Assembly (NCBI GenBank): GCA_031271405.1
Contig: JAISVT010000012.1
Location: 1 to 55,436, forward strand
Direction of reading: 5' to 3'
DNA length: 55,436 nucleotides
From: Candidatus Endomicrobium macrotermitis
Lineage (GTDB): Bacteria; Elusimicrobiota; Endomicrobiia; Endomicrobiales; Endomicrobiaceae
Part shown: positions 44,196-53,133 of the stretch, one piece after another
How the letters are laid out: every line of letters starts with the position of its first letter
Position numbering within the stretch: position 1 is the stretch's first letter
Notes under the pieces: generated by a model
Database searches by the model: none
Told to the model about the DNA's origin: nothing
The model's input: only the letters and a program-made list of their open reading frames with translations
Made by a program: the position numbers and the translations under genes

Positions 44196-45032
44196 CTACC
44201 AGGTTTCCGAAGGTTCAAGAATATATACTACAACGTCTCTGAACATCCACGAAAGTTCTTCTTTGGCGTTATTTACGCCCAAATCCACTCTGTCGCCTTT
44301 AATAAGGTTTCCGGTATCTCCGGCATAACCGTAGCCGTATCCGGAAACGAAAAGCCTTGTTTTTAAAGGTATGACTTTAGGGTCGACCGCGACTATGCCC
44401 CTCTGCATTTTTTGTCCCAGAAAAGTGACTGTCCCGTCTCCCCAGGCCAAAGGGTCTCCGGGATAATATGCCGTAGCCACCATTTTTTTTCTTTCGGCTT
44501 TTGACAAATCGTAAATTTTTTCCGGCTTATTGTCAGGCGTCAAAAGAACCAGCCTGTAATACTCTTTTGACGTCGAACGCTCGTTTAGAACTTCCCTGTC
44601 GTATAAAATTCCGTCGCGGTAAGTATCGTTTACAAGTTTTACGGTGTTTTTTTCAATGCCTTTTTGAAGTTCGGTTTTTCTTAAATTAGAATTGTACCTT
44701 CTGCTCCAGGTTATTCTGAAAGGCGCGTTTTCGTTTATCCGTTTTTCCTCTTTTGTAACGCGCGTGATTTTTGCAATCTGCGAAGGCTTGAGCGGTTTGT
44801 TAATGTCTTTTGAGATAAGGTCGTTTTTGCCGAGTTTTATGCCGTTTTTTTTAAGTATATCTTTTAACGGGATATTTCTGTAAGGAGCGACCGTTAATAT
44901 TTCATTGTCAGCTTCAATATAGGCATTGCCCCGGGACAAATTTATAGAAGAAAGAATGCCCGACAAAATTAAAATGCCGAGCGAGGCCAAAACAAGCTGT
45001 ACGATTTTTTTAAATTCCGTTTTTTTATTCAT
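44196..45032 (-). CDS. exported DUF348-G5-3D domain protein
   Basis: A 278-residue protein with an N-terminal signal-anchor (about 9-30), a DUF348-like ubiquitin-type domain (NEILTVAPYRNIPLKDILKK, about 40-70), a G5-like region (about 95-165, with YRDGILYDREVLNE) and a C-terminal 3D domain (MVATAYYPGDP, GIVAVDPKVIPLKTRLFV, GDRVDLGVNN). The 3D domain has the Asp residues of lytic transglycosylase MltA, and the order matches the YabE/RpfB resuscitation group, so a role in peptidoglycan cleavage is likely. It overlaps the radical SAM gene upstream by eight bases. Confidence 0.87.
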   Translation of the reverse strand: MNKKTEFKKIVQLVLASLGILILSGILSSINLSRGNAYIEADNEILTVAPYRNIPLKDILKKNGIKLGKNDLISKDINKPLKPSQIAKITRVTKEEKRINENAPFRITWSRRYNSNLRKTELQKGIEKNTVKLVNDTYRDGILYDREVLNERSTSKEYYRLVLLTPDNKPEKIYDLSKAERKKMVATAYYPGDPLAWGDGTVTFLGQKMQRGIVAVDPKVIPLKTRLFVSGYGYGYAGDTGNLIKGDRVDLGVNNAKEELSWMFRDVVVYILEPSETW

Positions 45033-45624
45033 TCTCTTCAAGATAGGGACGCGGCCTGAACAAAACGCCCGCGTCTTCGGCGATTTTTTTGACTTTTGAA
45101 ACGTCAAGCCCCGGAAGTTCTACGGCTGTAATGGTTACTTCCGGTATATATTTTTTCGCTTCTTTCGCAAAGTTTATGATTTCGCCGAAAGACTCTTCTT
45201 TAAACATAGGCCTGTTGAGTTCGTTGTGTTCTTGCGGGTTTGTGCCGTTTAAGCTTATCGAAATCGCGTCTGCCAATCCTTTAAGTTCGGGGAGAATGTT
45301 TTTTCCGTGATAGCGGTTTGCAAGCCCGGCAGTATTGATTCTTACTTTCCCGCCTTTGTCTTTGACCCATTTTGCGATTTCTTTAACGGCCTGCGGGTTT
45401 ACAAGCGCGTCCCCGTATCCGCAAAATATGACTTCGTTATATTTTTTCGGATCGCCTATGGATTTTATCGCTTCTTCAACGGACGGCTCTTTTTCGAGTT
45501 TTAAGTCGTTTCCGTTGAATTTGTTGTCCCATTTGTGTTTTATGCAGTAAGGGCATGCCATCATGCATCTGTTTGTTATATTAAGATACAGGTTATTGCC
45601 GACTGTGTAAGATATTGTGTTCAC
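45025..45624 (-). CDS. TatD-associated radical SAM protein
   Basis: A 199-residue small radical SAM protein of the type linked to TatD (TIGR04038). The cluster motif CMMACPYC gives C20, C24 and C27, preceded by NLYLNITNRC; FCGYGDALVN and SISLNGTNPQEHNE are the other blocks. A GTG at 45624 is chosen because AAAGGA lies upstream; the longer frame to 45675 runs through a dispersed repeat. The reaction is unknown. tatD is the next gene upstream on the same strand, as usual for the family. Confidence 0.85.
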   Translation of the reverse strand: MNTISYTVGNNLYLNITNRCMMACPYCIKHKWDNKFNGNDLKLEKEPSVEEAIKSIGDPKKYNEVIFCGYGDALVNPQAVKEIAKWVKDKGGKVRINTAGLANRYHGKNILPELKGLADAISISLNGTNPQEHNELNRPMFKEESFGEIINFAKEAKKYIPEVTITAVELPGLDVSKVKKIAEDAGVLFRPRPYLEENE

Positions 45625-45645
45625 ATGTATATCCTTTATCGATTT

Positions 45646-45733
45646 GTCATCGCGGGCTGCAAAGCCGCGCGGCAATCCGTTTTTTAGTCGGATTGGATTG
45701 CTTCGTCAGGGCTTTGTCCTTCCTCGCTATGAC
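45646..45733. repeat. GTCAT/ATGAC-bounded repeat between tatD and the radical SAM gene
   Basis: Starts GTCATCGCGGGCTGC and ends CTCGCTATGAC. Internal parts CAATCCG...CGGATTG and the GC-rich arms form hairpins. Its right end overlaps the last codons and stop of tatD (45727-45733). Confidence 0.75.
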
Positions 45734-46491
45734 GGCTGTAAAAACAATTCCTTTGCATTGTTTGCCGTTATTCTTGCGGCTTCTTCAAAAGAAATGTTTT
45801 TCAGCTCGGCCGTTTGCCTTAAAACTTCCGTGACATAAGCAGGCTCGTTTCTCTGCCCTCTGTACTTTTGCGGCGCAAGATACGGGCAGTCTGTTTCGAT
45901 CAAAAGTTTCTCAATAGGTATTTCGGACGCGACCTGCTTTAATTTGTCGGATTTAGGATAAGTTACGGGTCCGCATATGCCGAGCAGAAAACCCATTTCG
46001 GCAAAAACTTTTGCTTCGTCAATCGTTCCGGAAAAACAATGGATTACGCCTTTTGGCGGATTTTCGTATTTTTTTAGCAGAGTTATCATTTCTTCATAGG
46101 CGCTTCTGCAGTGTATTATGACCGGTTTATTGTGTTTTGCCGCAATACCCAACTGCCTGATAAAAACTTCCCTTTGTATATGCCTCGGAGAGAAATCGTA
46201 ATGATAATCAAGCCCGATTTCGCCTACGGCTATGGTTTTTTTGCCGTCAATCAAACTTTCCAGTTTGAAAAAATCTTCTTCTTTGGCTTTTTCGGCTTCA
46301 TGCGGATGTATGCCGAAAGAGATATAGACATTGTCTCTTTTTGAAAACTCAAGCGCTTTGTCCCATTCGAGCGGGTCGCAGGATATTTCAAAAAGAACGG
46401 TAACGCCCGAGTCAAAAGCTCTTTTTACCGTTTCGTCTCTGTCAGCGTCAAATTTAGCGTCCGATAAATGAACGTGCGTATCTATAATCAT
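45727..46491 (-). CDS. tatD: TatD-family metal-dependent DNase/hydrolase
   Basis: A 254-residue TIM-barrel hydrolase. Metal ligands are H6 and H8 in DTHVHLSD, Glu in AVGEIGLDYHYD, and the His residues in VIIHCRSA and GVIHCFSG; the last Asp is in IETDCPY. TatD enzymes cut DNA from the 3' end; RNA or other substrates are possible. The final codons (Gln-Pro-Ser-stop) come from a dispersed repeat, so the C-terminus may have been altered. It overlaps metG by four bases (ATGA). Confidence 0.94.
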   Translation of the reverse strand: MIIDTHVHLSDAKFDADRDETVKRAFDSGVTVLFEISCDPLEWDKALEFSKRDNVYISFGIHPHEAEKAKEEDFFKLESLIDGKKTIAVGEIGLDYHYDFSPRHIQREVFIRQLGIAAKHNKPVIIHCRSAYEEMITLLKKYENPPKGVIHCFSGTIDEAKVFAEMGFLLGICGPVTYPKSDKLKQVASEIPIEKLLIETDCPYLAPQKYRGQRNEPAYVTEVLRQTAELKNISFEEAARITANNAKELFLQPS

Positions 46492-48035
46492 TTGGCATCC
46501 GTAATCCTCGGGAATAAAATCCCGGGCGCCTGCAGAGCGGAACCTGACGGCGAAAAGCCTTCCGCGGGTATTATGTTATCTTTAAAATATTTTTTTGCGG
46601 TTTCGGTTATATTTCCGGCGGCTCCGGTAACAGCCCATATTTTTTCGGATAATTCGGGCATAAAACACAGCAAATGCATCAAAATTAAATCCGCGGCCTG
46701 CAAATAAGAAAAAATGCAGGACGGGAGTTTTTCGGGATTGGTCTTTGCAAGTTTCCACGGCGCGTCGTTTTCTATCTGTTGATTTACTATAGTCAGGGCT
46801 TTTTGAAGAGCTTCCGACGCTTTATGAAGGTACAGCCCGTTCATAGCCGGAGAAAAATCTTCGTTTAAAATTTTTGCGACTTTGTTTGCGAGTTCCAAAT
46901 CCGGTTCTGCGTCAGGGACTTTCAGGTCAAAATTCTTCTCGGCCATTTTTAACGTTCTTGAAATTAAATTTCCGAGATTGTTTGCCAAGTCGGTATTGTA
47001 TTTTGCCGTGAGCGCGTCCCACGAAATATCGCCGTCAGGGCCGAAAGGGATAAGCGTGACTGCCAAATATCTGGCCGCGTCAACCCCGTATTTATCGACA
47101 ATCTGCCGCGGCGATATGACGTTTCCCAAAGATTTTGACATTTTGTCGCCGTTAATAGTGAAAAAACCGTGCGAGTAAATTTTTTTCGGCGTTGCAAGCC
47201 CGGAGCCCATAAGGATTGCCGGCCAGATTACCGAATGAAACCATAGGATGTCTTTTGCCATCAAATGAATGTCGGCAGGCCAGTATTTGTTAAACGCGTC
47301 CGAATTTTCGGTATAACCCAACCCGGTCGCATAATTGATAAGGGCGTCAACCCAGACATAAACCGTCTGCTTTTTGTCAAAAGGAACGGGTATGCCCCAG
47401 TCTATGGCCGCTCTTGAAAAACTTATGTCTTCAAGCCCGAGCTTAAGTTTTCCGATTATTTCGTTTCTTCTTTCTTCGGGCTGTATTTCAATGTGTTCTT
47501 TATGGTTTTTGTCGGTAATTCTTTTAAGAAGTTCGTCCTGAAAACCCGAAAGTTTAAAAAAGTAATTCTCTTCGGACTGCAATGCCGGTTTTGTTTTGTG
47601 AAAAGGGCAGCAGCCGTTTTCGTCCAAATCTTTTTCTGGGTAAAACCTTTCGCAGCCCACGCAGTAAAGCGCCTGATACGTTTTTTTGAAAATCAAACCT
47701 TTTTCAAAAAGAATGTTCACTATTTTTTCCGTTCCGGCTATGTGGTCTGCGTCCGTAGTGCGTATAAACCTGTCGTATGAAATGTTTAAAAGCCGCCACG
47801 CTTCTTTAAACGCCGCGCTCGTTTCGTCCACAAGTTCCTGAGGCGTTTTGCCTTTCTCTTTTGCGGACTGCGCTATCTTTGCGCCGTGTTCATCGGTTCC
47901 GGTTAAGAAAAATACGTCGAAATTATTGAGTTTTTTCCATCTTGCCATAATATCCGCCGCAATAGTGGTATATGAATGCCCTATATGCGGGACGTCGTTG
48001 ACATAGTAAATAGGCGTTGTTATGTAAAATTTCAT
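46488..48035 (-). CDS. metG: methionyl-tRNA synthetase
   Basis: A 515-residue class I synthetase. The HIGH motif is PHIGH (17-20) and KMSKS is at 298-302. A zinc knuckle is formed by C125, C128 and probably C143 with H146 (CVGC, then CPFH). A C-terminal EMAP-type tRNA-binding domain is absent, so this is the short form. Lies in a run with tatD; a gap of 114 bases with a repeat separates it from ricT upstream. No T-box or SAM riboswitch is seen. Confidence 0.96.
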   Translation of the reverse strand: MKFYITTPIYYVNDVPHIGHSYTTIAADIMARWKKLNNFDVFFLTGTDEHGAKIAQSAKEKGKTPQELVDETSAAFKEAWRLLNISYDRFIRTTDADHIAGTEKIVNILFEKGLIFKKTYQALYCVGCERFYPEKDLDENGCCPFHKTKPALQSEENYFFKLSGFQDELLKRITDKNHKEHIEIQPEERRNEIIGKLKLGLEDISFSRAAIDWGIPVPFDKKQTVYVWVDALINYATGLGYTENSDAFNKYWPADIHLMAKDILWFHSVIWPAILMGSGLATPKKIYSHGFFTINGDKMSKSLGNVISPRQIVDKYGVDAARYLAVTLIPFGPDGDISWDALTAKYNTDLANNLGNLISRTLKMAEKNFDLKVPDAEPDLELANKVAKILNEDFSPAMNGLYLHKASEALQKALTIVNQQIENDAPWKLAKTNPEKLPSCIFSYLQAADLILMHLLCFMPELSEKIWAVTGAAGNITETAKKYFKDNIIPAEGFSPSGSALQAPGILFPRITDAK

Positions 48036-48064
48036 TTCGTTTCCTTTCTTCTTATTCTTAATCT

Positions 48065-48119
48065 GTCATTGCAGATTTGACGCGTAATCCGCCCGGATTC
48101 CGGATTTCGCCGGTATGAC
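48065..48119. repeat. GTCAT/ATGAC-bounded repeat upstream of metG
   Basis: GTCATTGCAGATTTGACGCG to GCCGGTATGAC, with CCGGATT/ATCCG internal inverted parts. Lies between ricT and metG. Confidence 0.6.
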
Positions 48120-48149
48120 ACGGCATTTTCCGCAATGGCGGCTGCAAAC

Positions 48150-48956
48150 TTAAGACGCTTTTTTATTTTTATCTTTTATGATTTTAATCGGGAAAGCTTT
48201 GAATTCTCTTTCTCCGAAATCTACGGTTACCGTTTCTTTTATGCAGTCTATCGCGGCTATTTTTCCTTTTCCGTTCGGCGTTAAAACGATTTCGCCGAGC
48301 GCGGGAATGTCTTTTTTTACGTTTTTGTACGTGTCGTTTTCATAGGCTATGCAGCACATAAGCCTTCCGCAAAGGCCCGAGAGTTTTGCCGTGTTTAAAG
48401 ACAAATCCTGCTCTTTTGCCATATCCATAGTGACGGAATTAAAATCTTTCATAAAGCTCTGGCAGCACAAAACCTGCCCGCATGTGCCGATTCCTCCGAC
48501 CATTTTAGATTCGTCGCGTACGCCTATCTGCACCATTTGTATTCTTGTTTTTAAAATATGCCCGAGATCTTTTATAAGTTCCCTGAAATCTACTCTCGTT
48601 TCCGAAGTGTAATAGACAAAAAGTTTTGAGCGGTCAAAAGTGTATTGCACGCACGTGAGTTTCATGTCAAGCTCGTGGTCGTCGGCTTTCTGCAAAACTA
48701 TGTTCAATGCTTTTTCTTCTCTTTTTTCGTTTTCCGCTATTCTTCTTTTGTCGTCTTCGGTAATCTTTCTTAAAATTTTACCTATCGGGTCTTTGCCTTT
48801 TTGTATGTTTTTTTCTTTTTCGCACACAATTCCCGATTCGGTTCCGTGTTCGGTATCGACTATCACTTTATCGCCCGGTTTTATGTCCAAATGACCGACT
48901 TCGGCATATATCTTGTCTTTTATCCTTCTCAGCATTACTCCAACGGCCATCGGCAT
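48150..48956 (-). CDS. ricT: PSP1-domain protein (RicT/YaaT-like)
   Basis: A 268-residue PSP1-domain protein. The signature blocks are FYYTSETRVDFRELIKDL (here VYYTSE), TRIQMVQIGVRDESK, and the cysteine sets GTCGQVLCCQSF and LCGRLMCCIAYE. In Bacillus RicT forms a complex with RicA and RicF, binds iron-sulfur clusters and guides RNase Y mRNA processing. The other two proteins are not here. TAGGAGAATACT precedes the ATG. Order tmk-holB-ricT matches Firmicutes. Confidence 0.93.
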   Translation of the reverse strand: MPMAVGVMLRRIKDKIYAEVGHLDIKPGDKVIVDTEHGTESGIVCEKEKNIQKGKDPIGKILRKITEDDKRRIAENEKREEKALNIVLQKADDHELDMKLTCVQYTFDRSKLFVYYTSETRVDFRELIKDLGHILKTRIQMVQIGVRDESKMVGGIGTCGQVLCCQSFMKDFNSVTMDMAKEQDLSLNTAKLSGLCGRLMCCIAYENDTYKNVKKDIPALGEIVLTPNGKGKIAAIDCIKETVTVDFGEREFKAFPIKIIKDKNKKAS

Positions 48957-48980
48957 AGTATTCTCCTAAATGATATGCTT

Positions 48981-49012
48981 GTCATTCCCGGAATTTGCTG
49001 CCGGGAATCTAT
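48981..49012. repeat. short GTCAT hairpin between holB and ricT
   Basis: GTCATTCCCGG followed by CCGGGAAT gives a hairpin: ATTCCCGG/CCGGGAAT around AATTTGCTG. Looks like a half of the GTCAT-type repeat. Confidence 0.5.
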
Positions 49013-49021
49013 TTTGCTTGA

Positions 49022-49990
49022 TTATATTTTAATAAACATCTTCGACGTTTTTTTAAGTTCCGCCAAATCGAAAAACAAATTGTCCAAAACGGTTTGAGCG
49101 TTGACGTTTCTTAACAATAGCGCTCTCGAATTGCTTAAATATTCGAGCGTTTTTATAGCGCTTGACGGGTAAAGCCTGAAATCTTTTTTCGCTTCGGCAA
49201 TCATAGCGTCTATATATTCTATCACTTCGCCTCTTGCAAGCCTTCTTGAAAGCTCAAGAATTTGCGAAATATTAAGGTCTTCGTTTTTAAGTTTAAGCCA
49301 CAGCGCAAGCCCTTCGCTTTCGCTGTCGTCAATAAGTTTTTCCGCTTCTTCTATAGAGCCTTCGCAAAGCGAGGCTGTTTCCTGCGCTTTGGACGCGGTC
49401 AAAGAATGGTTCAGCATAAGATAGCTTGAAATTTCGTTTTGCCCCAGCGGCTGAAAAAATAAAGTCTGCGAGCGCGAAACTATAGTTTGCGGTATCGTCT
49501 CTTTATGGCGCGCGATGAGAATTATTATCGTATTGTCCGGAGGCTCTTCAAGAGTTTTTAAAAGCGAATTTGCCGCGGAGGCATTCATTTTTTCCGCGGG
49601 TTCCACTATAAAAAATTTCCATTTTGCTTCATGCGCTTTTGTCGATATTTCTTTTTGCATATATCTTATCGTTTCGATTTTAAGCGTTTTTTGTTTTTCC
49701 GCATCTTCGTCAAGCATTTCGGCCTGTTTTGCGAAATCTATAAAATGTAAATCGGGGTGGATATTTTTAGATATTTTTTCGCAGTTAAGGCATTTTCCGC
49801 AGGCGCCTGCGTCTGTCTTTGAAAAATCGTTTAAGGAACAGTTTAAAGTTTTGGCAAATTCAACCGCCGTAAAGCGTTTTCCTACGCCGTTTTGCCCCAT
49901 AAATATGTAAGCGTGCGGAATTTTCCCGCTTTTTATCTGTCCGGCCAATATCTTTTTTATTTTCTGCTGCCCTAATACGTTTTCAAACAC
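49022..49990 (-). CDS. holB: DNA polymerase III subunit delta prime
   Basis: A 322-residue AAA+ clamp-loader subunit. Walker A is GQNGVGKR near 32, a zinc module has CGKCLNCEK, and SLLKTLEEPPDNT with the SRSQT sensor/arginine region follow. The GTG at 49990 (MFENVLGQQ) is chosen for CGGAG five bases upstream; a TTG at 50008 is less likely. It belongs to the tmk-holB-ricT run. Confidence 0.93.
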   Translation of the reverse strand: MFENVLGQQKIKKILAGQIKSGKIPHAYIFMGQNGVGKRFTAVEFAKTLNCSLNDFSKTDAGACGKCLNCEKISKNIHPDLHFIDFAKQAEMLDEDAEKQKTLKIETIRYMQKEISTKAHEAKWKFFIVEPAEKMNASAANSLLKTLEEPPDNTIIILIARHKETIPQTIVSRSQTLFFQPLGQNEISSYLMLNHSLTASKAQETASLCEGSIEEAEKLIDDSESEGLALWLKLKNEDLNISQILELSRRLARGEVIEYIDAMIAEAKKDFRLYPSSAIKTLEYLSNSRALLLRNVNAQTVLDNLFFDLAELKKTSKMFIKI

Positions 49991-50060
49991 ATAAACTCCG
50001 AAGTACAATTAGCGAAGTGCAAAGTTCAAAGAATAAAGAACAATCAACGGCAAAAAAGGC

Positions 50061-50717
50061 TTATTGTTTGAACTTTGTTATCTGCCTGTCTATTTCTTTT
50101 TTTATCAAAGCCCAGGTCTTGTTTACGTCCGGGTTTGTTTTAATGACTTTTATTCTTTTCGGATATTTTTTTGCCTGCAAAAGATAGCCTTTTCGAACGT
50201 CTTTATGAAACTGCAGCGATTCCCTTTCTATTCTGTCTCCGCTTTTTCCGTAAGATTCTTTATCAAGTTTTTTCGCTTTGCTCAAGCCCACTCCCGGCTC
50301 GATATCCAAATATATCGTTAAAACAGGAGTTAAGCCCGAAGCCGCGGACGCATTCAATTTGTTTATAAGCGGCAAATCCAGTTTTCTTCCGTAACCCTGA
50401 TATGCCACGGTCGCATCGGTAAAACGGTCGCAAATTACGATTTTCCCTTTTTTCAAAGCGGGGGCTACTATTTCGCTTATATGCTGCGATCTTGCGGCTT
50501 CGTACAGCAAAAGCTCGCTTAAAGGCGTAAGGTTTGAATCCGGGTTTAACAACAGCTGCCGTATGGATTCCGCCAAAACGGTTCCGCCGGGCTCTCTTGT
50601 GCGCAATACTTTAAAGCCTTTTTTTTCAAGGTATTCTTTGATAAGTATCGACTGGGTAGTTTTTCCGGAGCCTTCTCCGCCTTCTATGGTAATAAAAAGA
50701 GGTTTATTTTTGTTCAT
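50061..50717 (-). CDS. tmk: thymidylate kinase
   Basis: A 218-residue kinase that makes dTDP from dTMP. The P-loop is EGGEGSGKTTQS (about 11-22), the DR(F/Y/H) motif is CDRFTDATVAYQG, and TREPGG is the dTMP-binding region. Length normal. First gene of the minus-strand run down to the 3D-domain gene, although gaps of 70-130 bases suggest more than one promoter. Confidence 0.96.
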   Translation of the reverse strand: MNKNKPLFITIEGGEGSGKTTQSILIKEYLEKKGFKVLRTREPGGTVLAESIRQLLLNPDSNLTPLSELLLYEAARSQHISEIVAPALKKGKIVICDRFTDATVAYQGYGRKLDLPLINKLNASAASGLTPVLTIYLDIEPGVGLSKAKKLDKESYGKSGDRIERESLQFHKDVRKGYLLQAKKYPKRIKVIKTNPDVNKTWALIKKEIDRQITKFKQ

Positions 50718-50834
50718 TTATCGTACAATTTTATAAAAAAAGGGCAGAAATGGCAAACCGGACGGCAGTCAGGAATCAGGAGTGAGTAATGAGGAATTAT
50801 GATATAATGTGAGAAATTTACATAAGAGGGGAAA

Positions 50835-52091
50835 ATGAACATATATACATTGATTGTCATCTCTTTTCTGCTGATTGTCTATATTGCGGAGACAATTGCG
50901 GATCTGCTTAACCTGAAAAACGTTTCAAACGAAATTCCCGCCGAGTTTGAGGGGTATTTTGACAAAGAAAAGTATGCCGAATCACAGGAGTATTTGAAAG
51001 TAAGAACAAAATTTTCTCTTATTTCGGCGGCTTTTTTTATGTCCGTACAAATACTGTTTATAGCCGGCGGCGGGTTTGATTATGCCGATAAGTTTGCACG
51101 CTCTTTCGGTTTCGGCGAGATTGTTACGGGGCTTATTTTTGCGGGAATACTGCTTTTAGCCGTAGAAATATTAAAAATACCTTTTTCCGCTTACAGCACT
51201 TTTGTCATAGAAGAAAAGTTCGGGTTTAACAGGACAAACGTTAAAACGTTTATTTCGGATTTGTTAAAAGGCTGGCTTGTAGGCGCAATTATCGGCGCGG
51301 CGGTTTTTGCCGCCGTAATCTGGTTTTTTATCCATTTCGGAAGATTCGCATGGCTTTACGCTTTTGCGGCGGTCGCCGCTTTTGAACTTATAATAACTTT
51401 TGTGTACCCCGTTGTCATAATGCCTTTGTTTAATAAGTTTGTCCCTCTGGAAGACGGCGAACTTAAAACATCGGTTGAAAATTATGCAAAAGCCGAAGGC
51501 TTCAAAATGAAAGGGCTGTTTAAAATGGACGGCTCAAAGCGTTCGACAAAATCAAACGCTTTTTTTGCGGGTTTCGGGAAATTCCGAAGGATAGTGCTTT
51601 TTGACACTTTGATACAAAAACATACCGTAGAAGAACTTACAAGCGTTTTGGCTCACGAAATGGGACATTTTAAGCTCGGGCACATAATAAGGCAGATGGT
51701 ATTCGGTTTTGCAACAATGGCGCTTATGTTTTTTCTCCTTTCGCTTTTTATAAAATCCCCGTGGCTTTTTGAAGCTTTTAAAATGCAAAACCATTCGGTA
51801 TATGCCGGCATTATCTTTTTCGGTTTTCTGTACGCGCCGATATCTTTGGTTATAGGCATAATATCAAGCAGACTTTCAAGAAAGCACGAATACGAAGCGG
51901 ACTCCTATGCCGTGACAACGTATAAAAACCCGGAAGCTATGATAAACGCTTTGAAAAAACTTTCGGTTGACAATCTGTCCAATCTGCATCCCCACCCTTT
52001 TAAAGTATTTACGGAGTATTCGCACCCTCCGGTTTTGGAAAGAATAAACGCGATACGCAAAATAAATGCAACGGAGAAAACAAATGGATAA
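50835..52091 (+). CDS. M48-family (Ste24/CAAX protease 1-like) membrane metallopeptidase
   Basis: A 418-residue zinc protease with about six to seven membrane segments. The HExxH motif is in VLAHEMGHFKLGHI, and the third ligand is in RKHEYEADSYAV. An N-terminal region of about 50 residues before the second helix and the FVYPVVIMPLFNKFVPLEDGELK block match the Ste24-type group. Such enzymes clear damaged membrane proteins in bacteria. TATAAT at 50803-50808 and GAGGGG before the ATG support the start. It overlaps the next gene by eight bases. Confidence 0.92.
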   Translation: MNIYTLIVISFLLIVYIAETIADLLNLKNVSNEIPAEFEGYFDKEKYAESQEYLKVRTKFSLISAAFFMSVQILFIAGGGFDYADKFARSFGFGEIVTGLIFAGILLLAVEILKIPFSAYSTFVIEEKFGFNRTNVKTFISDLLKGWLVGAIIGAAVFAAVIWFFIHFGRFAWLYAFAAVAAFELIITFVYPVVIMPLFNKFVPLEDGELKTSVENYAKAEGFKMKGLFKMDGSKRSTKSNAFFAGFGKFRRIVLFDTLIQKHTVEELTSVLAHEMGHFKLGHIIRQMVFGFATMALMFFLLSLFIKSPWLFEAFKMQNHSVYAGIIFFGFLYAPISLVIGIISSRLSRKHEYEADSYAVTTYKNPEAMINALKKLSVDNLSNLHPHPFKVFTEYSHPPVLERINAIRKINATEKTNG

Positions 52092-53133
52092 GCTGCTTAA
52101 AGATTTGCTGGTGTCCGACGGAGTTTCCGGTTATGAAGAAAATGCCGGAAAAATTATGAAAGAAGCGCTTTCTAAAGTCTGTGACAGCGTGGAAACCGAC
52201 AGCTTCGGCAATGTTATGGGAAAAAAGGGCAGCGGCTCCAAAAAAATAATGATTGCCGCCCATATGGACGAGATCGGCATGGTCGTAAAACATATAAATG
52301 AAAAAGGATTTATCTATTTTATAAAAGTCGGCGGGATAAACGATTCCATTTTGCCAGGCAAAACGGTAAGAATCATAAATAAAAAAGGCGGACAGATAAC
52401 CGGCATAATAGGCACAAAGCCTCCTCATCTTATGAGCGATGAAGAAAGAAAGGTGCCGGTAAAGTTTGAAAATATGTTCATAGATATCGGCCTTTCTTCG
52501 CGTGAAGAAGTTTTAAAAGTGGCGGAGGTCGGCGATCAGATAATATTCGAGCCTTCGGCAGGCGTTTTAAACGGCGATTTTTATTACGGAAAAGCCGCGG
52601 ACAACAGGATCAGCTGTTACGCTATGGTCAAAGTTATGGAGGCGCTTTCGCGCTTAAATAACCTTGACGCGGAAATTTATGCCTGCGCCACCGCTCAGGA
52701 AGAAGTAGGTTTAAAGGGCGGAAAGACTTCTTCGTTTAAAATTAATCCGGACTTTGCTTTGGTAATAGATACGACTGTTGCCGGAGATATGCCCGGGATA
52801 GAAGAGAAGGTTTCTGCTTTGAAACTCGGCAAAGGGGTTGCGGTAACTATGATTGAAGCGTCAGGCAGAGGCACGATTGTACCGCAAAAGGTAAGAAAAA
52901 TTATGCTTGAAGCCGCAAAAGAAAACAATATAGCGCATCAGATAGACATAATAGACGGCGGAATGACAGACGGAGCTATAATATATACAAACAGGGAAGG
53001 TATTTTAACCGGGATTTTAAGCATACCGACAAGGTATATTCACGCGCCGGCTTCCGTGTTTAATATAAAAGACGTGGAATCTGCGGTAGATTTGGCGGTA
53101 AAAACAATAGAAAAAGCAGTAAAAGAACTATAA
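52084..53133 (+). CDS. M42-family aminopeptidase
   Basis: A 349-residue cobalt/zinc aminopeptidase of the TET/glutamyl aminopeptidase group. Ligands are the His in IAAHMDEIGM, the Asp in KAADNRISC and the Glu pair in AQEEVGLKGG. The ATG at 52084 has ACGGAG upstream; the ATG at 52066 lies further inside the M48 gene. The enzymes form dodecamers and trim peptides. Its stop overlaps the ATG of the next gene by one base (TAATG). Confidence 0.93.
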   Translation: MDKLLKDLLVSDGVSGYEENAGKIMKEALSKVCDSVETDSFGNVMGKKGSGSKKIMIAAHMDEIGMVVKHINEKGFIYFIKVGGINDSILPGKTVRIINKKGGQITGIIGTKPPHLMSDEERKVPVKFENMFIDIGLSSREEVLKVAEVGDQIIFEPSAGVLNGDFYYGKAADNRISCYAMVKVMEALSRLNNLDAEIYACATAQEEVGLKGGKTSSFKINPDFALVIDTTVAGDMPGIEEKVSALKLGKGVAVTMIEASGRGTIVPQKVRKIMLEAAKENNIAHQIDIIDGGMTDGAIIYTNREGILTGILSIPTRYIHAPASVFNIKDVESAVDLAVKTIEKAVKEL

